A DNA stretch of 32,911 bases from the IMG/VR virus record IMGVR_UViG_3300032287_001412, positions 1-32,911 of that record; one strand, 5' to 3'. Under the pieces are notes generated by a model. That model saw only the letters and a program-made list of their open reading frames with translations, searched no databases and was not told where the DNA came from. Both the position numbers and the translations under genes were made by a program. This DNA comes from a virus. This document shows positions 22,707 to 29,887 of the stretch, piece by piece; within the stretch, counting starts at the first letter, position 1, and each line of letters starts with the position of its first letter.

Positions 22707-23323
22707 ATTACTGTTACCCTTACATCTGATGCCCCGTAGCTTTGTTCATACTCGCTCGGTGGTAGTTCTATATTTAGCATCTTACATAGCATATGATTAG
22801 TTAATGGGATTTTGCTAGGATACTTATATGTTGCTTTAATGATACCTTGATTCTGTTCTTTAATCTTTTCAGCCATGACTTTCAAATTTTGATAGTATTC
22901 ACTATAGTCAGGGTATGTGATATCAAAATGACCGCACTTGACCCACCAGCCTAAACACGCATCATCCGGACGATGTACTAATACGATAGGACAGTCGGGC
23001 CATGTTTCTTTAATGTAATCAATATGATTACTAAACACATGTGATTTGATAATACGAACACCTTCACCGGTAAATGCTTCATCAAAGTCTTTTTCTAATT
23101 GTTCTTTAGTATACATAGGCATTCTATGTAGATACTTACCAAACTCCATGCCTGGATCATAGTATGCACCCAAGTGCATCAAGTCTAACTTACCACCAGC
23201 ATCATGGTAATATGTTCTACTATCACTATAGTCAGAGTGGTCTACACTTGGGCTATAGTAGATGTTCTTTACTACGCTACTCCACTTACTGCCAGGAGCT
23301 CCTGCTACAAAGATATATTTCAT
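22703..23323 (-). CDS. Sulfotransferase-like P-loop protein, 206 aa
   Basis: A 206-residue protein whose start, YIFVAGAPGSKWSSV, resembles the 5'-phosphosulfate loop of PAPS sulfotransferases. The later IVLVHRPDDACLGWW segment resembles the 3'-phosphate region. IIKSHVFSNHIDYIKETWPD fits the strand between. It could sulfate a glycan or small molecule, but kinase-like P-loop proteins look similar. It lies in a coupled chain (ATGA on both sides) with a glutamine amidotransferase upstream and a dioxygenase downstream, suggesting one shared pathway. Confidence 0.55.
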   Translation of the reverse strand: MKYIFVAGAPGSKWSSVVKNIYYSPSVDHSDYSDSRTYYHDAGGKLDLMHLGAYYDPGMEFGKYLHRMPMYTKEQLEKDFDEAFTGEGVRIIKSHVFSNHIDYIKETWPDCPIVLVHRPDDACLGWWVKCGHFDITYPDYSEYYQNLKVMAEKIKEQNQGIIKATYKYPSKIPLTNHMLCKMLNIELPPSEYEQSYGASDVRVTVI

Positions 23324-23895
23324 AAGTCCTTAATTAAATCTAAAATGTATTGTCTTGTATGTGCATTGACTTCACGTTCTGGATGCCAACCTATACCTAA
23401 CATACGTTGTGACTTATTTACTGCTAATTCAACTATACCATTATTATCTTGTTGCAATACTTCAAATCCAGGAGCAAGTGTATCTAGTTGAATAGTATGA
23501 TGGCATGTTACATTAAACTGTGGCAGTGGTACTATAACGTTGTCGTATGGATGATCCATTAACTTATGTGTACCGCCCATAACATGATTGATGAAGTGTG
23601 CCCCACGACATACACCTACTGTAGGTGTGTTTGTTAATAAACATTGTTGAATCAAGCTATTTTCAAAATCATCACGTTTTTGATAATGATTGTCACGCCA
23701 TGTTTTAATGCCGGGCATATCATTACCGCCTGCTAGTATGATTAAGTCAAACTCATCTGTTTGTGGTACAATACCATGACAGCATAACGGAACAATATCA
23801 TGTCCTGCTAAAAAGTCATACCATTCATAATTGATAGCCGCATGCCACGTATCACGCAACTTGCGGGTCATCTCCATTGATAAACCTATTTTCAT
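23320..23895 (-). CDS. Class I glutamine amidotransferase-like (peptidase C26 type)
   Basis: A 191-residue single-domain class I amidotransferase or gamma-glutamyl hydrolase. The nucleophile elbow is GVCRGAHFIN (Cys96) and the His-Glu pair is GIGWHPERE (His171, Glu173). LIILAGGNDMPG forms the oxyanion loop. The C26 family includes PuuD-type gamma-glutamyl-GABA hydrolases and amidotransferases in capsule biosynthesis. No synthetase domain is attached. It is coupled on both sides by ATGA, to the TctC-like binding protein before and the sulfotransferase-like gene after. Substrate unknown. Confidence 0.85.
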   Translation of the reverse strand: MKIGLSMEMTRKLRDTWHAAINYEWYDFLAGHDIVPLCCHGIVPQTDEFDLIILAGGNDMPGIKTWRDNHYQKRDDFENSLIQQCLLTNTPTVGVCRGAHFINHVMGGTHKLMDHPYDNVIVPLPQFNVTCHHTIQLDTLAPGFEVLQQDNNGIVELAVNKSQRMLGIGWHPEREVNAHTRQYILDLIKDL

Positions 23896-24851
23896 TTGTT
23901 AGGATCTATTCTTCTAGCAATAGGTTGCCACACTTGTTGAAGTCTAGCCATACTAGCACGAACTCCTGCAGGACTATGTTCTTCCGGTGTAATATACATC
24001 ATATTTTCTTTAAACTTTACACTTGCTTCAGCACTGCGAATTGCAGGTACAAATTGTTCGTGATACCATTTTTGCACATCTTGAGGTGTGTTGGGTGGTA
24101 GAACCATATTCCAACATCCGTGAATGCTTAAGCCTGGTGCAGCCTTACTCATTAGCGGCGCAGATTCTAATCCAGGTAAGGGTTTAGTATCAGCTATACC
24201 TATTAACTTTAATTTGCCTGTTAGTACATGCGGATACCCAACTGCAACAGGAGTCACACCAAATTCTACATGACCTCCCATAACATCAAGTAATGCCTGT
24301 GCCGGTCCTTTATACATTAATGTTTCAATTCTGTCGCCACCGGGTACATTTAACTTATCAGCAAGATATTCAACTGCCAATTTATGTCCACCACCTCCAA
24401 TAGCAATTGTGATAGGGCGTTCTTTTTTACGAATGGCAGCAACTAAATCTTCAGGCGTGTTAATCTTACTACCAGGATGTGCCCAGAATGCTAATGGACT
24501 ACGTGCAATATTAGCAATTGGTTCTAAATCCATTGGGTTATATTTAATTACTTTAGAATACCATACTTCGGGGGTGACCCAATTACTCTGACATGCTGGA
24601 ACGCTAATAGTATGACCATCTGCCGGGACAGTAACGAAATAGTTGATAGCTATATTGCCGTCTGCGCCGGGTCTATAATCAGGTACAAATTTTGCCCCGG
24701 TTTTCTTTTCTACTATATCTGCTACAATACGGAATGATATTTCATTCCCTGCTCCCGGGCCGTTCGGGAATATAACTGTTATGGGTTTTGTTGGTTGCCA
24801 TGCAAATGCAACTAACGGTATAAATGTTAATAATATTAAAAGTTTTTTCAT
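23892..24851 (-). CDS. Bug/TctC-family periplasmic substrate-binding protein
   Basis: A 319-residue Bug/TctC-family receptor of tripartite tricarboxylate transport systems. The signal peptide is MKKLLILLTFIPLVAFA, then the mature protein opens WQPTKPITVIFPNGPGAG, the family start. DYRPGADGNIAINYF and VPADGHTISVPA match the usual GAGG and PDGYT motifs, and length is typical. It would be exported to the periplasm and bind a carboxylate or similar ligand. I chose the ATG at 24851 because GGAGG precedes it; a TTG lies one codon upstream. No transporter membrane genes are present, so it may borrow the host's or act alone. The family is strong in Burkholderiales. Confidence 0.93.
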   Translation of the reverse strand: MKKLLILLTFIPLVAFAWQPTKPITVIFPNGPGAGNEISFRIVADIVEKKTGAKFVPDYRPGADGNIAINYFVTVPADGHTISVPACQSNWVTPEVWYSKVIKYNPMDLEPIANIARSPLAFWAHPGSKINTPEDLVAAIRKKERPITIAIGGGGHKLAVEYLADKLNVPGGDRIETLMYKGPAQALLDVMGGHVEFGVTPVAVGYPHVLTGKLKLIGIADTKPLPGLESAPLMSKAAPGLSIHGCWNMVLPPNTPQDVQKWYHEQFVPAIRSAEASVKFKENMMYITPEEHSPAGVRASMARLQQVWQPIARRIDPNK

Positions 24852-24925
24852 CAATCCTCCAAAATAACTATGATGTAACTATTATTTAGTCCATCTTACA
24901 AAAATTATTATAAATATTAAAATTT

Positions 24926-25594
24926 TTAAGTATTAATTGATAATTTTGCTTTCTCTAGTAATTTTTTAGGATGCAAACTTAACCAATATTTAATGTGCAT
25001 TTTTTGTGCGTCATTACATGAAATATTAAAATTGTTGCGTAAAACATTTTCAGGGTCTTTAATCAATTCATGTAAATTAATTCTTATGTCAAATTGATTG
25101 AGTAGTATTGCCATACCTTTTTTATATAATTTACCATCTATTAATTCTGTACGCCGTAGTATTTTTTTTACTCCTGTAACTGACTCTATTTTATTAGGTC
25201 CAGTTTTATAAAATAAGCTAGCTTTTTTATAGTAAGACAATCGCAATTCGGTATGTATATCAGTATAGATGATAGCACTTTTTCCTGGAAATGATCTCCA
25301 CTGCGGTAATTTGTTACAAGTATAAAGTACTTTGGCTTTATCGTAATATTGTTGAGATAACGTTAGTTCGTTTTCTGGCCAAACTTCGTTCTTTTTCCAT
25401 TCATTTGAAGGTTCCCATTGTTTAGTGTAAATGTGTTCTTTAAAATTTTTAAACCATAAATCATATGGTAATTCTGAATCGTCACCAAAATTACATCTGT
25501 ATTCTTCACTTAGTAACAATAAATGCAAAAAGAAAAAACCACCGTGCCCACCCATATAAAATATGTTCAAATCTTCTTTTTTTTCGGGTATCAT
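24926..25594 (-). CDS. Hypothetical late protein, 222 aa
   Basis: A 222-residue soluble protein starting MIPEKKEDLNIFYMGGHGG and very rich in Lys, Tyr, Leu and Trp. The early YMGGHGGFFFLHLLL could be a degenerate nucleotide-binding loop like that of the neighbouring sulfotransferase-like protein, but no second motif confirms it. It is preceded by a GATAAATA late-type promoter. The gene is notably AT-rich, as is the flanking gap, suggesting recent acquisition. Function unknown. Confidence 0.6.
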   Translation of the reverse strand: MIPEKKEDLNIFYMGGHGGFFFLHLLLLSEEYRCNFGDDSELPYDLWFKNFKEHIYTKQWEPSNEWKKNEVWPENELTLSQQYYDKAKVLYTCNKLPQWRSFPGKSAIIYTDIHTELRLSYYKKASLFYKTGPNKIESVTGVKKILRRTELIDGKLYKKGMAILLNQFDIRINLHELIKDPENVLRNNFNISCNDAQKMHIKYWLSLHPKKLLEKAKLSINT

Positions 25595-25615
25595 AATAAA
25601 AATTAAATATATGAT

Positions 25616-25623
25616 TATTTATC
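25616..25623 (-). promoter_or_regulatory. T4-type late promoter box GATAAATA between divergent genes
   Basis: CTGATAAATAA on the minus strand, 22 bases before the 222-residue gene. The box lies inside the 40-base gap between this gene and the plus-strand methyltransferase, so it overlaps the leader of the divergent gene. No clear plus-strand promoter is visible in the gap. Confidence 0.6.
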
Positions 25624-25634
25624 AGGATTTTATT

Positions 25635-26369
25635 ATGAACACAAAAATTTTTAAGTTAGTCAAAGAAAATTTAGAACTTGCGTTTAATTTACCCAAGTAT
25701 TCTAAAATTTCTATTGATGAAAACACAATTGTACAAGACTTACCCTGGACTCCTGCACGTTATAAGAAATTCAAAGACCATGTATGGGATGAATTACAGA
25801 TCCAATCAGATTATATAGGTTCTTTGCGTGATATAGTGGCTGATTTGTCAGAACGTTATACACATCGTTTCTTTGCTGAAATTTGGAAACCAAGAACAGG
25901 TGACTATGACCATAGTGGTTGGGCATTAGCAGAAGAGGTTGCTAAATCAAATCCAAAGAAAGTATTAGATGTTGGTTGTGGTTATCATCCCTTTAAGGAG
26001 CGTATACCTAACCTAATTGGTATAGATCCTTACAACAACTGTGCTGATTATGAAGTTGATATACTAGACTATAAAGTTAAACCTGAATCACATGATGTAA
26101 TCATTGCACTAGGTTCTATTAATTTCAACAGTAAAGATGAGATTGAAGAACGATTCAGTCATTGTGTATCATTGCTTGAGAAGGGTGGCAAGTTCTATCT
26201 ACGTGCTAATCCAGGATTACCTCACAAGACAGGACCGTATGTTGATATTTTTCCATGGAGTTTTGAAATTGTTAATGAGTTTTCTGAAAAGTACGACCTC
26301 ACATTACTAGAGTTCAAAAAGGAACCTGCCGAACTTGGCAGGCTATATTTTGTTTATCAAAAGAATTAA
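25635..26369 (+). CDS. Class I SAM-dependent methyltransferase
   Basis: The only plus-strand gene in the window, 244 residues. The core motif I is KVLDVGCGYHPFKERIP, followed by LIGIDPYNNC (motif II acidic turn), DVIIALGSINF (motif IV region) and LLEKGGKFYLRANPG, the usual post-core strand. About 100 residues precede the core. I chose the ATG at 25635 because an AGGA site lies seven bases before it; upstream ATGs lack one. Its stop overlaps the stop of the endonuclease gene tail to tail. Substrate unknown: DNA, protein, glycan or small molecule. SAM could come from phage MetK. Isolated orientation suggests a moron-like acquisition. Confidence 0.85.
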   Translation: MNTKIFKLVKENLELAFNLPKYSKISIDENTIVQDLPWTPARYKKFKDHVWDELQIQSDYIGSLRDIVADLSERYTHRFFAEIWKPRTGDYDHSGWALAEEVAKSNPKKVLDVGCGYHPFKERIPNLIGIDPYNNCADYEVDILDYKVKPESHDVIIALGSINFNSKDEIEERFSHCVSLLEKGGKFYLRANPGLPHKTGPYVDIFPWSFEIVNEFSEKYDLTLLEFKKEPAELGRLYFVYQKN

Positions 26370-27184
26370 TCTTGTGAATTAGCACCACACTTAGCACGTT
26401 TACTTTTAGTTAAAGCACCGTAGTCAACAGGCCACTCTTGACCCGGTGCTATTTCTTTGGCGTTTGCAGGAAATGCATACTTAACACCTGCATATTCCTG
26501 TATTTGTTGTATGGGAGCACGAAACTTTGTTAAATCATTGCCTAAGTTAACATACGGCTTTTTGTGAGGGAAAGCCCAACCGGCAACTTCACCTGTCGCT
26601 TGATTGATAACAATCTTATAGTAACCATGTGGTACAATGATACCTTTGAATGATTCATTACCAGCGCCATAGTATGCGCCAACGTATATAGTAAAAGTCT
26701 GATTTCGTTGTACTGCCCATCCTCTTACTGATGTCTCTAATAATTTCCATATTCCCCTGTTTAAAGATCCATGTTGGGGGTACATATTTGTCATTAAAAA
26801 ACTCTCGTATTCTACTTGTTGATTGTAAGACAGGTCACCATCAGGCACGGCATGACCTTTATCATAGCCTGTACCGATATAATCATCTGGCTTCGCACCT
26901 GTACCTTTTAATGATTGGTCAGCAACAAATGCGTTTGTTCTTGGAAAGCAACCTAATGCATTCTGTGGTAATAATGTATATGCTACATAAACAGGAATCT
27001 TCACAGGAGCATCATATGCTACTAGATATGCTTCACGACAAATAGGCTGTGCTGTTCTTTGTGTTTGTGCAAATCCATATGGACTATGTACTTGACATTG
27101 GTGTGGTGGTAACGGTGGGCGTTGGTCCCAGGCTGATACGGTTAATGATAGTGTTGCTAATAATATTGCTATAATTTTTTTCAT
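26366..27184 (-). CDS. Secreted DNA/RNA non-specific endonuclease (NUC1/EndA type)
   Basis: A 272-residue beta-beta-alpha-metal nuclease with an N-terminal signal peptide, MKKIIAILLATLSLTVSA. The active site reads DKGHAVPDGD (His111 catalytic; classical motif DRGH), with the metal-binding Asn142 and Glu150 in LNRGIWKLLE. Length fits the Serratia/EndA group. The ATG at 27184 begins a proper signal peptide, whereas the longer frame has a charged leader. It would be exported to the periplasm or outside, where it could degrade host or foreign DNA. It follows the Dps gene closely. All key residues are present, so it should be active. Confidence 0.88.
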   Translation of the reverse strand: MKKIIAILLATLSLTVSAWDQRPPLPPHQCQVHSPYGFAQTQRTAQPICREAYLVAYDAPVKIPVYVAYTLLPQNALGCFPRTNAFVADQSLKGTGAKPDDYIGTGYDKGHAVPDGDLSYNQQVEYESFLMTNMYPQHGSLNRGIWKLLETSVRGWAVQRNQTFTIYVGAYYGAGNESFKGIIVPHGYYKIVINQATGEVAGWAFPHKKPYVNLGNDLTKFRAPIQQIQEYAGVKYAFPANAKEIAPGQEWPVDYGALTKSKRAKCGANSQD

Positions 27185-27188
27185 GCAA

Positions 27189-27629
27189 TCACTCACGTTC
27201 TGTTTTAAGGGTAGAACGAATGAACCATGCTTTTTTACCATACAAATCTTGTAGTTCAGCCATATAGTTTTCTATACCATGTTGATTTTCATTTGCCGCT
27301 TCAGCAAACATAGCAACAACTAATTCACTCATCTTTTCGCAATCCTGTAATGATTCTGCAAACATTAATTGAGCACGTGGAATCTTTACTTGGTCTTGAA
27401 TGATACTTAATTCAGCATAACGTGATAAACTGCCTGGAGTATAAGCACCTAATATTCTGATGTATTCAGCAATAGGATCGATAGTAGCACTTACATCACT
27501 ATACAATGTATCAAAGAATGCGTGATATTGCGGGAAGTTGCTACCTTCAACATTCCAATGAAAGTTTTGACTCTTGATGGCAAACGCTTGTGTACTAGCT
27601 AATAGTACTTTTAAGTTATCTGATAACAT
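27189..27629 (-). CDS. Dps-like ferritin-family DNA protection protein
   Basis: A 146-residue four-helix ferritin-like protein of Dps type. SQNFHWNVEGSNFPQYHAFF carries the helix-A/B signature with His of the ferroxidase site; DVSATIDPIAEYIRILG contains the Asp and Glu residues of the inter-subunit iron site. Cellular Dps proteins (about 160-170 residues) form dodecamers, oxidise and store iron and coat DNA. The basic N-terminal tail used for DNA binding in E. coli is short here. It overlaps a 15-codon mini-ORF as TAATG and is followed by the secreted nuclease. Confidence 0.9.
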   Translation of the reverse strand: MLSDNLKVLLASTQAFAIKSQNFHWNVEGSNFPQYHAFFDTLYSDVSATIDPIAEYIRILGAYTPGSLSRYAELSIIQDQVKIPRAQLMFAESLQDCEKMSELVVAMFAEAANENQHGIENYMAELQDLYGKKAWFIRSTLKTERE

Positions 27630-27676
27630 TATTTAGGATATCCTTTTCTATTCCAATAAAATTCATAATCTGTCAT
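27629..27676 (-). CDS. Mini-ORF of 15 codons bridging two late genes
   Basis: The frame encodes MTDYEFYWNRKGYPK. It starts at an ATGA overlap with the 453-residue gene and stops at a TAATG overlap with dps. Such exact coupling at both ends, in a window where that is the rule for real genes, suggests it is translated. It may act as a peptide, or simply hand ribosomes from one gene to the next. Too short for any homology argument. Confidence 0.45.
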   Translation of the reverse strand: MTDYEFYWNRKGYPK

Positions 27677-29034
27677 TTGTTTTTTCCTTGACAATGTGCT
27701 TTTTGGCTAAAGCCTTTAGGATTACTACAGTTGATACTGTCTTTGTATTTCTGTGACCACTTTTCATCTAACACATCTTCATTTGATTTTTTCTTAGTGT
27801 TAACATTGATTGCTTTACCACTACGCTCTGGATTAGGATCCTCTCTGCGCTTACGTTGAGCGGCACTAGCACGACCCTTCTTGCCTAGACTGTGCGCCTT
27901 GGCTTGGGGCAAACACTTTGGTTTACCTTCTCCTGGTTCTTTTGCACATGGACCCTTAATATTTCCTTTAGTATCCATGCGAACCCATTTTTCTTTATTG
28001 AACCAATCGTGCAAACTTTCATCCGCTTTTTCAAGACCTTCTAAGATAGAACTTTCATTCTTTTTACCGCCATTACCCCAACTATCTGCGCCTTTCTTGC
28101 GGCACTTTACTAACGCACCTGACGCATAAGCACTTGGCCATACTTTATAACGGCTCTTAACTTTGTAGTAACAAGCATCTTTCTTTTCGTTCATCAATTC
28201 TTCACTGACCATCTCGCCACCGCAATGTGGGCAACTATGTTGTTCTTCATTTGTTTTATTTTTTGCACAACTACCTGGAAAGCCTGCTTTAGTACCGGCA
28301 ACTCTATGGTAGCCAGACCAACATTTTAACTCATCTAACTGATCTTCTGCTACACCACTGCGGGTCACTAATCCAATTTCTAAATCAGGGCGATTCTTTA
28401 ATATAGAATTTCTTATATTTAAGGCAGCTTCTTTAGTTTTAAATGTAACATCTACTCCACCCTTACTCCATACTTTGCCATTAATCTTTAAGCCCCAAAC
28501 TTGTGTCGGAGTATCTAAATCATGTCTCTCATCATCTCTTTGACCACGACTAAAGCCTGTACGATTAGCATGGTAGTTATTGAATGCTTCGTTTAATTCC
28601 TCTAAATCACTATGATTAAACGCAATGTATGTATCACCATTCTCATCACCAGCACGTATTACAAACACACCTGCATCGTCATCACCTGATTCATCTTGAC
28701 CAATTTCCCAACCCATTGCAGCCAATGTTTTTTGAGCCTTAGACATTTCTTGTTCTGTGCCTAACCACCACTTTGCGGCTAACTGACGTAATATTTCTTC
28801 TTCATCAGGTTCACGGTCATCACCACCAACGGGTGCAAATTCTTTTAATTGTTTTTCATCATTAGCAAACTGTTTCTTAGTTGCTTTTATGATGCCACTC
28901 ATGCGCTTGTCACCACGCTTGTAGTCGCCTTCACTATCCGCTGTACTAGCATCAGCACCTGCGGCTTTTTTATATTGTCCTAACTTCTCATTAGACAATT
29001 CGTTTAATTGTAAACCTTTTAGAATATTGCTCAT
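27673..29034 (-). CDS. Modular Cys-rich late protein (DUF5872-like segment), 453 aa
   Basis: A mosaic protein with clear blocks. Residues 1-60 (GLQLNELSNEKLGQYKKAAG) form a charged N-terminal module. Residues 75-225 are acidic with a WGLKINGKVW strand-rich region. Then come Cys-rich modules: CWSGYHRVAGTKAGFPGSC (238-256), a CPHCGG zinc ribbon (268-272), CYYKVKSRYKVWP...VKC (288-311), a segment resembling DUF5872 (LHDWFNKEKWVRMDTKG, then GPC...CLPQAKAHSLGKK, 341-386), and a C-terminal CSNPKGFSQKAHC (436-448). Such short modules recur at the ends of proteins in T4-like marine phages as far as I recall. Likely a virion or prohead protein; function unknown. Confidence 0.65.
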   Translation of the reverse strand: MSNILKGLQLNELSNEKLGQYKKAAGADASTADSEGDYKRGDKRMSGIIKATKKQFANDEKQLKEFAPVGGDDREPDEEEILRQLAAKWWLGTEQEMSKAQKTLAAMGWEIGQDESGDDDAGVFVIRAGDENGDTYIAFNHSDLEELNEAFNNYHANRTGFSRGQRDDERHDLDTPTQVWGLKINGKVWSKGGVDVTFKTKEAALNIRNSILKNRPDLEIGLVTRSGVAEDQLDELKCWSGYHRVAGTKAGFPGSCAKNKTNEEQHSCPHCGGEMVSEELMNEKKDACYYKVKSRYKVWPSAYASGALVKCRKKGADSWGNGGKKNESSILEGLEKADESLHDWFNKEKWVRMDTKGNIKGPCAKEPGEGKPKCLPQAKAHSLGKKGRASAAQRKRREDPNPERSGKAINVNTKKKSNEDVLDEKWSQKYKDSINCSNPKGFSQKAHCQGKNK

Positions 29035-29035
29035 A

Positions 29036-29842
29036 TTATTTCTTCTTGTTCTTGTTGTCTAACATGCCACGCTTGTTAGCTGTAGCCCAAGCAATGTTCT
29101 CTGCTTCGTCTTTACTCTTACCTAATTTCTTTTCTGATTTTTCAATGTGCTTAACCATACGGTCAACTTTAGCACCTTCAGTCATGTTTTGCTGACCATA
29201 CATATCAATCATTTGTTTAATAAAGAAATTGTAATGACCGCGACGGCTATTGTATTCTCTATCTCCAAGTACAGTCTTTAATGCTTGTACAGCATCGCTT
29301 ACTTCAGCACCACGCATCATTTTTAGTGCATCAGTAACAAGTGAATCAACTCTAGTACCTTCAACTACTGATTCTTGCTGAATCTGTTTGCCTTCTAAGT
29401 ACTCACGTATAGTGTTTAGATAATCATTTGCCTTAATAATCTTTTCTTGTACCCAACCTTCAAGTCCTTCATCTTCACTAACATCTTTAATCATAGCATA
29501 AACTTGTTGAGCATTCTTTGCGGCACTGAATAAATCACTACGTGCCATCTCAACTTCATGGTCAACACGACTTTGACCATGTGGTACGAATCCAGTTTTC
29601 ATTTTGCGTCCTTGTCCAGGAACTAAAATGATATCATCTTCTTGTAGGTCAGCTTCACTGAGTTCAGCACTTTCGTTGATGCTGTTACTGTAAGGGCCTT
29701 TTTTCTTTGCTTTAGCACCCATTACTTTTTTAACGGGTTCTAAACCAGATACTTGAGTTCTTGTTTGAGTTTGACCCAATGGCATTGCTACAGTTGATAC
29801 TGAGCCGGATGTTGTAGATTCTGATATTTCTGTGAAACGCAT
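29036..29842 (-). CDS. Modular late protein with conserved C-terminal helix, 268 aa
   Basis: The protein starts MRFTEISESTTSGSVSTVAM, a pattern like the opening of several phage structural proteins. A low-complexity Lys-rich linker follows, then helical regions (DHEVEMARSDLFSAAKNAQQ, GWVQEKIIKANDYLNTIREY). The last 45 residues (VKHIEKSEKKLGKSKDEAEN, then WATANKRGMLDNKNKKK) form a module I recall at the C termini of many phage proteins. It is driven by a GATAAATA promoter. Probably packaged or head-associated, which is inference. No enzymatic motif. Confidence 0.65.
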   Translation of the reverse strand: MRFTEISESTTSGSVSTVAMPLGQTQTRTQVSGLEPVKKVMGAKAKKKGPYSNSINESAELSEADLQEDDIILVPGQGRKMKTGFVPHGQSRVDHEVEMARSDLFSAAKNAQQVYAMIKDVSEDEGLEGWVQEKIIKANDYLNTIREYLEGKQIQQESVVEGTRVDSLVTDALKMMRGAEVSDAVQALKTVLGDREYNSRRGHYNFFIKQMIDMYGQQNMTEGAKVDRMVKHIEKSEKKLGKSKDEAENIAWATANKRGMLDNKNKKK

Positions 29843-29865
29843 AATGGAATTCCAATGTTATATAG

Positions 29866-29873
29866 TATTTATC
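29866..29873 (-). promoter_or_regulatory. T4-type late promoter box GATAAATA
   Basis: TTGATAAATACT on the minus strand, 24 bases before the ATG of the 268-residue gene. The box lies inside an inverted repeat AGTATTT-TGAT-AAATACT, so a short hairpin could form if it is transcribed from upstream. Confidence 0.75.
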
Positions 29874-29887
29874 AAAATACTACACAA

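Noticed and set aside
24909-24916. Perfect TATAAATA on the plus strand, the classical T4 late box
   Set aside because: It lies in a very AT-rich gap and points into the antisense of the 222-residue gene; chance is likely.
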